Source: Desulfocapsaceae bacterium (GTDB taxonomy: Bacteria; Desulfobacterota; Desulfobulbia; Desulfobulbales; Desulfocapsaceae). From it: 64,000 bases of DNA. The stretch spans positions 59,296-123,295 of the forward strand of contig JARLHL010000010.1 in NCBI GenBank assembly GCA_031292275.1, in the 5' to 3' direction. This document shows, in pieces, positions 57,449-64,000 of this stretch; within the stretch, counting starts at the first letter, position 1, and each line of letters opens with the position of its first letter. The notes below the pieces were generated by a model. The model searched no databases, was not told the origin of the DNA, and saw only the letters and a program-made list of their open reading frames with translations. The translations under genes and the position numbers were made by a program.

Positions 57449-58963
57449 TTATGAGCCAAGTGGCGGTCCCCCCGCCGCGACGCAGGACGGGCCGTTCAGA
57501 ATCCTGGCCCCGGCTGCTTTGGCCATTTGTTTGAGCATGACCCTGAAAAGCAGGGAATGGGCGGGGGCGATGGTCCACCAGTAGACCCTGCCCCAGAATC
57601 CCCGCGGCTCAAAGCTTGGGGTCATGCGCAATTCGGTGGAGCCGTCGGGGAGTGCCTGTACCCGGAATTCCAGAAAGGCCTCGCCCGGGGCCAGCATCTC
57701 GGCCCGCAGCAGGAGTCGGCCGTGTTCTTCCACCTCGACCACACGCCAGAAATCCAGGTGATCTCCCATGACCACCGAATCCACATGACGGCGCCCCCGG
57801 GACAGGCCCGGACCTCCCACGAGTTCGTCTACAAAGCCGCGTATCCGCCAGAGAAAGGTCCCGAAATACCAGCCGGTATTTCCGCCGATGCGTTTGACCA
57901 CGTTCCAGGCCAGTTCCGGCGAACCGTCCAGGATGACAAAAAAAGTATCACGGTACACCTTCGATTCGGGTGCGGTCCTGCCTCCGACCCAGCCCGCCAT
58001 GCTGGTGGAACCCGCATCAAAACAGCTCGATGCCACCTCGTTCTGGCGCACCTCTTCCAAGGCCTTAATGATGGCCTCCCGGCAGGTGAGGAGCTTCTGC
58101 GGGACGATCAGGCGGATACGTTCATCGTGACAGAGTATTTCCTTGCCCATGCGCTCCACCAGGGGTCTGATGAGGGCCACCGACACCGGGGTGACTAAGT
58201 TCATCCACCAGATGGAAATCCGGTGGATGCGCATCGGCAGCACCAGGATGAGGCGGCGCGGCAGCCCGGCCTCCTGGGCATAGATGCGGAACAGTTCCCG
58301 CCAGGTGAGCACGTCCGGGCCGCCGATCTCATACGTCTGACCGGCGGTTTCCGGGTGTTCCAGGCAACCGGCCAGATAATCTATCACGTTGTCAATGGCG
58401 ATGGGCTGGCAGTTGGTATCCATCCAGCGCGGAGCAAGCATGACCCGCAGGTTGCCGCAGAATGCCCGGATCATCTCGAAGGAAGCCCCGCCTGAGCCGA
58501 GGACAAGCGGCGCCCGCAGCTGGGTCACCCTGGCTCCGCCCAGGGCCAGGATTTCGCCGACCTCGTAGCGCGAGCGCAATTGCCCCGAGAGCTGTGCCGG
58601 GTTCCCCATACCGGTAAAGTGGAGGATCCATTCCACTCCGGCCTCGCGGGCGGCATGCACGGTGGAGTAGGCGATGCGCCGGTCCAGGGTGGCGAAATCC
58701 GGTTCACCGGGTTTGATGGAATGAATCAGATAGAATACTGTCCTGCAGCCGCGCATGGCCTCGGTGAGAGCCGCGGTGTCCAGGGCATCGGCCACGACGA
58801 TTTCCAGGTTGGGGTGGCTGCCCCAGGGCCGGGCCTGAATTTTGCGGTAGGAACGCCCTGCCGCGCGCACCTTCCAGCCTTGCTCGAGAAGGCGGGGCAG
58901 CAGCCTCCCCCCCACGTAGCCGGTGGCTCCCAGCACCAACACCGGTTTGTTTTCATGGTCCAT
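57449..58963 (-). CDS. NAD(P)-binding SDR with C-terminal DUF2867
   Basis: 504 residues. N-terminal extended/atypical SDR ('VLVLGATGYVGGRLLP'), about 1-300, then a DUF2867-type domain about 330-480 ('RRHVDSVVMGDHLDFWRVV'), the usual arrangement of this family of complex-I-like or NmrA-type proteins. The Tyr-x-x-x-Lys catalytic pair is not evident, so it may be a redox sensor or lipid-modifying accessory rather than a classical dehydrogenase. Confidence 0.9.
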   Translation of the reverse strand: MDHENKPVLVLGATGYVGGRLLPRLLEQGWKVRAAGRSYRKIQARPWGSHPNLEIVVADALDTAALTEAMRGCRTVFYLIHSIKPGEPDFATLDRRIAYSTVHAAREAGVEWILHFTGMGNPAQLSGQLRSRYEVGEILALGGARVTQLRAPLVLGSGGASFEMIRAFCGNLRVMLAPRWMDTNCQPIAIDNVIDYLAGCLEHPETAGQTYEIGGPDVLTWRELFRIYAQEAGLPRRLILVLPMRIHRISIWWMNLVTPVSVALIRPLVERMGKEILCHDERIRLIVPQKLLTCREAIIKALEEVRQNEVASSCFDAGSTSMAGWVGGRTAPESKVYRDTFFVILDGSPELAWNVVKRIGGNTGWYFGTFLWRIRGFVDELVGGPGLSRGRRHVDSVVMGDHLDFWRVVEVEEHGRLLLRAEMLAPGEAFLEFRVQALPDGSTELRMTPSFEPRGFWGRVYWWTIAPAHSLLFRVMLKQMAKAAGARILNGPSCVAAGGPPLGS

Positions 58964-59462
58964 CTGTATCCCTCATTTCCCGGTCGGGCAGGAGGCGGCC
59001 GCAGTCGGTTGCGTGAGTCCGCCTTTCTTGGGCGTTGCCCCAAGTTTGATATCGAATTTTATCGTCAAATATAATCCCCTTTATACAAATTTCCATTTTG
59101 TGCTGTGATAAAAAATGTCTGAAGCTGCCTGCCTTAGAGTCCCGGTATAATTCATCTGCCACAAGATATCCTGCAGCCGGTATTCCGAAACTACATTGTC
59201 AGGATGCATTTGGCAACAGTATCGTCCTGGGCCGGCCAGGTATCCGGTGTTGCGGTAAAGGACGGAAGGGTAAGCGGCAAGCCACCGAAATAAATGACAA
59301 AAACCTAGATGAAAACGATATGGTACCATCGACTGACGAGTGTGTCCGGAACCGCCGTCCAGGGGGCGGTCTGCCATATTGCAGTTTTATACAGTCTGCC
59401 GATGCCTGGATTTGCAGACAGCGGATATCACGTCAGGCACAGATTGAAGTGAGGACCTCCTC
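58964..59462. other. Intergenic region upstream of the SDR/DUF2867 gene
   Basis: About 500 bp. The part near 59060-59110 is AT-rich and may hold the promoter of the SDR/DUF2867 gene. No small gene, hairpin or repeat is supported. Confidence 0.5.
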
Positions 59463-60920
59463 CTACCGGACAGCCGAAGAACTGTCAGGGCTCCTCCATC
59501 CGCCTCCCAGCACCTTGTATAAGGTGACCTGATTGACGAGGCGGCTTAATCGCACGCCGATCAATCCCTGCTGGGCGCTGTAGAGCGAGCGCTGGGCATC
59601 TAAGACACTCAAATAGCTGTCTATTCCGTTGTCGTAGCGTGCCCTGGAAAGGGTATACCTCTTTTCTGTGGCAGTGACGAAGGATTGCTGCCCCTCCACC
59701 TGCTCGTTGATGGTTCCCCTCTGGGCCAGGGCGTCGGCCACTTCCCGGAAGGCGGTTTGTATCGTCTTCTCGTACTGGGCCACGGCGATATCCCGGTCCA
59801 CTTCGGCCACTTTCAGATTGGCCGCCCGGGCACCGGCGTCGAAAATCGGCAGAGTGATCTGCGGCGAGAAGATCCATGCCTTGGTACCGGACTTGAAAAG
59901 GCCTGAAAGTTCGTCGCTGCCGTTTTCCACAGAGCCCATCAGCGTAATATTGGGGAAATAGGCGGCCCGCGCCGCCCCGATATTGGCATTGTAGCCTTTG
60001 AGCATATCTTCGGCCTGAAGGACATCGGGACGCTGCAACAGGACATCGGAAGGCAGGCCTGGACTGATATCCTTTACAGCGGCGGGCGTATCAGAGAGGG
60101 ACTTCGGCAACAGTTCGTCCGGTACCTTGCAGCCGACAATCAGATTGAGGCTGTTTTCATCCTGGGCGACCTGGGTGGTATAACGTGCTGCATCTACCCG
60201 GGCCGCATCCATCTGGGTCTGCGCCTGTTGCAGATCGAGGTCGGAAGACGCCCCGACCTCAAAGCGACGCTGGATGAGCAAAAGGCTGTCCTGCTGGGCC
60301 TTTAGGGTCACCTGCGCCAGGCGGAGCAATTCCCGGTCAGCGGCCAGCACAAGATAACCGGTGGCAACCTGAGAAATCAGGCTGATCTGCGCGCTGCGCT
60401 GCGCCTGCTCGGTGGCGAGGTACTGGTCCAGTGCCTGATCTCTGAGACTGCGTACCCGGCCAAAGAGATCCAGTTCGTAGGAGCTGACCCCCAGGCCGAC
60501 GCTGTACTGATGAAGGTCCGCCGGCTGTCCCGTGGCCGAAAAGTCCTGAGGCAGGCGCTGAAAGGTGCCGGATGCGCTGGCCGTTATCTTGGGAACCAGG
60601 GCGGAACTCTGGATCTGGTACAAGGCCTGGTAACGTTCGAGATTGAGCGCAGCAACCCGTAGATCCCTGTTATTTTCCAGGCTCAGGGCGATGAGTTTTT
60701 GCAGTTTCCGGTCCAGGTAAAAATCCTTCCAGGTCAAATCTGTCCACGGCCTCTGCGAAGAAGTGGGGGTGTCTGCCTGATATGACAGCCCGCCGGGCCA
60801 GCTGGCCGGAACCGGGGCGGCGGGTTGCGAGTAGGTGGGAGCCAGGGTGGAACAGCCGCTCAGCCCCGCGCCGGACAGAAGAAGACAGAGGGCTGTCGCT
60901 ATCCATTTCATTCGCCGCAT
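59463..60920 (-). CDS. RND efflux outer-membrane lipoprotein (OprM/NodT family)
   Basis: 485 residues with lipobox Cys23 ('GLSGC'). Two OEP repeats of the TolC fold with 'SYELDLFGRVRSLRDQAL' and 'LLQRPDVLQAEDMLKGYNANIGAARAAYFP' class signatures (the latter shortened here to its start). It forms the outer-membrane duct of the RND pump encoded just upstream, whose stop overlaps or abuts its start. Confidence 0.95.
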   Translation of the reverse strand: MRRMKWIATALCLLLSGAGLSGCSTLAPTYSQPAAPVPASWPGGLSYQADTPTSSQRPWTDLTWKDFYLDRKLQKLIALSLENNRDLRVAALNLERYQALYQIQSSALVPKITASASGTFQRLPQDFSATGQPADLHQYSVGLGVSSYELDLFGRVRSLRDQALDQYLATEQAQRSAQISLISQVATGYLVLAADRELLRLAQVTLKAQQDSLLLIQRRFEVGASSDLDLQQAQTQMDAARVDAARYTTQVAQDENSLNLIVGCKVPDELLPKSLSDTPAAVKDISPGLPSDVLLQRPDVLQAEDMLKGYNANIGAARAAYFPNITLMGSVENGSDELSGLFKSGTKAWIFSPQITLPIFDAGARAANLKVAEVDRDIAVAQYEKTIQTAFREVADALAQRGTINEQVEGQQSFVTATEKRYTLSRARYDNGIDSYLSVLDAQRSLYSAQQGLIGVRLSRLVNQVTLYKVLGGGWRSPDSSSAVR

Positions 60921-60921
60921 C

Positions 60922-63900
60922 TCATTGTACCTCCGAAACAGGTTTGGCCGCCACGGGCTGCTGACCCGGTCCCTTCCGCCTCTTCCCGAAGAGACGTGAA
61001 ACCAGCACGAAAAAAAACGGGATAAAGAGCAGATCGATAAAGGTGGCCGAGAGCAATCCGCCGGTTACGGCCGTGCCGATGGCATTCTGGGCTGCGGCGC
61101 CAGCTCCCTTCGTCAGAGCCAGCGGCAGGGTGCCGAAGAAAAAGGCCAGCGAGGTCATGATGACCGGTCGCAGTCTGATCCTCACCGCTGTCAGGGTTGC
61201 ATCCACCAGTTCTTTGCCCTGCTGCAGTTGCGCCTTGATGAACTGGATGATCAGGATGGCGTTCTTTGTCGAAAGCCCCACGGTGGTAAGCAGGCCGATT
61301 TGCAGATAGACATCGTTGGGGAAGGCACGCAGGGTGACCATCGTCACTGCCCCCACCAGTCCTAGCGGCAGCATCAGCAGATTGACGAAGGGGATGGTCA
61401 CGCTTTCGTACAGGGCCGCTACAGAGAGAAAGACAACGAGCAGCGAGATTGCGTAGAGCGCCGGCGCCTGGGCCCCGGCATGCTTTTCCTCATAGGAGAG
61501 GCCTGTCCATTCGTAGCCCATTCCCGTCGGCAGTTCGGCTGCCATTTTTTCCACCTCGTCCATGGCTTCACCGGTGCTGACCCCCGGGGCCGCCTGCCCC
61601 AGGATCTCTACCGCCGGAATACCGTTATACCGCTCCAGGCGGGGTGAGCTATATCGCCAGTGAGCAGTTGAAAATGCGGAAAACGGCACCATATCGCCGT
61701 TTTTATTGCTGACGTACCAGCTGTTGATGTCCTCGGGCAGCATCCGATATTTGGAATCCGCCTGGAGATACACCCTTTTGACCCGGCCATCCTGAATGAA
61801 ATCGTTGACGTACGTACTTCCCCATACTGTGGAAAGAACGGTATTAATATCAGCCAGCGACACCATCTGGGCGCCGGCCCGCACATCATCGATGTCCAAT
61901 TTGAACTCGGGAGAATCATCCTGTCCGTTCGGGCGTACCGCAACGAGTTTCGGATTTTTCATCGCCATCCCCAGCAGCTGATTCCGCGCCTCCATCAGCT
62001 TTTCATGGCCGAGTCCCGCGCGGTCCTGCAGTTGGAAGTCAAAACCATTGGCCACGCCCAGCTCTAGTACTGCCGGCGGAGAGAAGGCGAAGGCCAAGCC
62101 GTCACGTATCTGCGAAAAGGCCTTCATGGCCCGGTTGGCGATGGCCGGCGCCTTCAGATCTGAGGTCTTGCGCAGTTTCCAGTCCTTCAGTTTCACAAAG
62201 GCCAATCCCATGTTCTGGCCGCGGCCGGCAAAACTGAAGCCGGTTACGGTGATGACGCCTTCAACCGTTCTGGACTCATCTTCAAGAAAATGCCGCTCCA
62301 GCTGCCGTATCACCTTGATGGTCCGTTCCTGGGTCGCGCCGGACGGCAGCTGGACCTGACAGATAAGGAACCCCTGGTCTTCATCGGGCAGAAAGGATGT
62401 GGGAAGACGCAGAAAAAAGAATGCCATGGCAATAACAATGGCGCAATAAACCACCAGATAGCGCACAGGCCGACCAAAGGAGCGGCCGACGATACCTTCA
62501 TATTTTGACCTGCAGAAGTCAAAACTGCGATTAAACCATTTGAAATATCGGCAGAACATGCCGCACTCTCCCGGAGCATGCCCTTTTTCTATGGGGTTGA
62601 GCAGAGTGGAACAGAGGGCCGGGGTCAAAATCATGGCCACCATCACGGAGAGGATCATCGCCGAGATGATGGTGACGGAGAACTGGCGATAGATAACGCC
62701 GGTAGAGCCGCTGAAAAAGGCCATGGGTAAAAAGACAGCAGTCAGCACGGTGGCAATACCCCACAGGGCGCCGGTGATCTGTCCCATGGATTTGATGGTG
62801 GCGCCGTGAGGCGACAGCCCCTCCTCGGACATGATCCTCTCGACATTTTCCACCACCACGATGGCGTCATCAACCAGCAGGCCGATGACGATTACCAGGG
62901 CGAACATGGTCAGGGTGTTGATGGAATATCCGGCGGCAGCCAGCACCCCCATGGTGCCGAGCAGCACGACCGGTACGGCGATGGTGGGGATCAGGGTGGC
63001 CCGGATATTCTGCAGGAAGAGGAACATGACGAGGAAGACCAGGCAGACCGCTTCAATCAGGGTGTGCACGACCTCCTCAATAGAAATTTTAATGAAGGGG
63101 GTGGTGTCGTAGGGGTAGACCACCTTCATTCCCGGTGGAAAGTATTTCGACAACTCCTCCAGTTTTGCCTTGACCCTGTTGCCAGTGTCGAGGGCATTGG
63201 CGCCGGCGGCCAGCCTGACCGCCATGCCGCCCATCGGCTTTCCATTATAGAATGACTGGAGCTCATAGTTTTCGGTGCCTATTTTGCTAACCGCAACATC
63301 CCTGAGCCTGACCGTGGAACCGTCGCTGTTGGTGCGCAGGATGATGGCATCAAACTGCTCCGGGGTCTGGAGCAGGGTGCGCGCCGTGATGGTGGCATTC
63401 AGCTGCTGCCCCTTTTCTGCCGGAAGTCCGCCAAATTGACCGGCAGATACCTGGGCGTTCTGGGATTGCAGCGCTGCAATCACGTCGTTGGTGGTCAGGT
63501 GGTAGTTGTCGAGCTTGGTCGGATTCACCCAGATCCGCATGGCATTCTGGGTGCCGAACATCATGAGCTCGCCCACACCGTCCAGACGGCTTATGATATC
63601 CTGGATGTTGGAAACCATATAGTCAGCGAGCGCATTGCGGTCCATGGTCCCGTCTTCCGAGACAAGCCCCACAATCAACAGGAAGTTCCTGGTGGATTTT
63701 ACCACCGCAATCCCTTGCTGCTGCACGAGCTGAGGCAGGAGCGGAACGGCCAGCTGCAGCTTGTTCTGCACCTGTACCTGGGCGATGTTGGGATCAGTTC
63801 CGGCTTTGAAGGTCAGGGTGATGGTTACGGCGCCTGATGAGTCGCTGGTCGATGCCATATAGATCAGGTTGTCGATGCCATTGAGTTTCTGCTCGATAAC

Positions 63901-64000
63901 CTGCGTAACCGTATCCTGCACGGTCTGGGCAGAGGCGCCTGGATAGGTGGCGTTGATCGCAATCTGGGGCGGTGCGATGGCCGGATACTGAGACACCGGC
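60922..64000 (-). CDS. RND efflux permease, HAE1/AcrB-like (5' end outside window)
   Basis: The frame is open to the window edge; about 1,025 residues are present and roughly 30-35 N-terminal residues are missing. The sequence enters at '[11 protein letters not shown]'. The proton-relay Asp pair is in '[16 protein letters not shown]' and the Lys in '[13 protein letters not shown]'. Drug/proton antiporter subunit of a tripartite pump; the periplasmic adaptor gene is presumably just beyond the window. It is followed directly by the outer-membrane factor. Confidence 0.96.
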   Translation of the reverse strand, partial: PVSQYPAIAPPQIAINATYPGASAQTVQDTVTQVIEQKLNGIDNLIYMASTSDSSGAVTITLTFKAGTDPNIAQVQVQNKLQLAVPLLPQLVQQQGIAVVKSTRNFLLIVGLVSEDGTMDRNALADYMVSNIQDIISRLDGVGELMMFGTQNAMRIWVNPTKLDNYHLTTNDVIAALQSQNAQVSAGQFGGLPAEKGQQLNATITARTLLQTPEQFDAIILRTNSDGSTVRLRDVAVSKIGTENYELQSFYNGKPMGGMAVRLAAGANALDTGNRVKAKLEELSKYFPPGMKVVYPYDTTPFIKISIEEVVHTLIEAVCLVFLVMFLFLQNIRATLIPTIAVPVVLLGTMGVLAAAGYSINTLTMFALVIVIGLLVDDAIVVVENVERIMSEEGLSPHGATIKSMGQITGALWGIATVLTAVFLPMAFFSGSTGVIYRQFSVTIISAMILSVMVAMILTPALCSTLLNPIEKGHAPGECGMFCRYFKWFNRSFDFCRSKYEGIVGRSFGRPVRYLVVYCAIVIAMAFFFLRLPTSFLPDEDQGFLICQVQLPSGATQERTIKVIRQLERHFLEDESRTVEGVITVTGFSFAGRGQNMGLAFVKLKDWKLRKTSDLKAPAIANRAMKAFSQIRDGLAFAFSPPAVLELGVANGFDFQLQDRAGLGHEKLMEARNQLLGMAMKNPKLVAVRPNGQDDSPEFKLDIDDVRAGAQMVSLADINTVLSTVWGSTYVNDFIQDGRVKRVYLQADSKYRMLPEDINSWYVSNKNGDMVPFSAFSTAHWRYSSPRLERYNGIPAVEILGQAAPGVSTGEAMDEVEKMAAELPTGMGYEWTGLSYEEKHAGAQAPALYAISLLVVFLSVAALYESVTIPFVNLLMLPLGLVGAVTMVTLRAFPNDVYLQIGLLTTVGLSTKNAILIIQFIKAQLQQGKELVDATLTAVRIRLRPVIMTSLAFFFGTLPLALTKGAGAAAQNAIGTAVTGGLLSATFIDLLFIPFFFVLVSRLFGKRRKGPGQQPVAAKPVSEVQ

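Noticed and set aside
56464..57459. 331-codon minus-strand frame opposite the second kinase-like gene
   Set aside because: Same reason: the plus-strand product is homologous to the gene at 44403 and shows an in-frame duplication.

Overview
The window looks like chromosome of a Gram-negative, respiring, anaerobe-leaning bacterium, most likely one of the former Deltaproteobacteria (Desulfobacterota). This is inferred from gene content: membrane-bound nitrate reductase narGHJI, a hybrid cluster protein with the N-terminal Cys spacing of strict anaerobes, a heme-containing fatty acid cis/trans isomerase, several large sensor kinases, an RND efflux pump and lipoproteins with clear lipoboxes. No rRNA, tRNA, CRISPR array, phage or intact insertion sequence was seen.

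Region 1 (1-5.4 kb, +): a redox and detoxification cluster. It holds the end of an iron-dependent alcohol dehydrogenase, an MFS exporter, a cupin, a carboxymuconolactone-decarboxylase-like protein, a flavodoxin, the 3' stump of a second Fe-alcohol dehydrogenase, an aldo/keto reductase and an SDR. A clear terminator closes it. Region 2 (5.6-6.3 kb) is a gene graveyard with a recognisable signal peptidase I fragment. Region 3 (6.4-17.6 kb, -) reads cti, an exported hydrolase, tex, a damaged response regulator, fabD and two tandem ClC proteins with CBS domains; membrane and envelope functions dominate.

Region 4 (18.5-26 kb, +): a PepSY protein, two DUF347 membrane paralogs around a lipoprotein and a broken OprB-type porin, an AT-rich glycosyltransferase, and a QseBC/PhoPQ-type two-component pair. 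Region 5 (26.3-39.3 kb): hcp-narGHJI (-), with a large membrane-bound hybrid histidine kinase facing away from hcp. Region 6 (39.4-44 kb): exported MsrA, an HGSNAT-like membrane acyltransferase next to aroC, and an unusual fusion of a CDP-archaeol-synthase-like membrane domain to a metallophosphoesterase.

Region 7 (44.4-57.4 kb) is the most unusual part. It contains two paralogous cytidylate-kinase-like proteins, a PEP-synthase-like protein with a non-standard C-terminus, a zinc-ribbon membrane protein and a SulP transporter. It also has a compact + strand operon of two proteins, each with an MshEN-like domain followed by three or two DUF202 modules carrying a strict seven-residue Arg-Thr repeat. 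These are tightly coupled to a histidine kinase, a response regulator and the second kinase-like protein. This operon is my best candidate for an undescribed system.

Region 8 (57.4-64 kb, -): an SDR/DUF2867 protein and an RND efflux permease with its outer-membrane factor; the permease runs off the window edge. All functional statements come from reading translated sequence and remembered family features; no database search was run.
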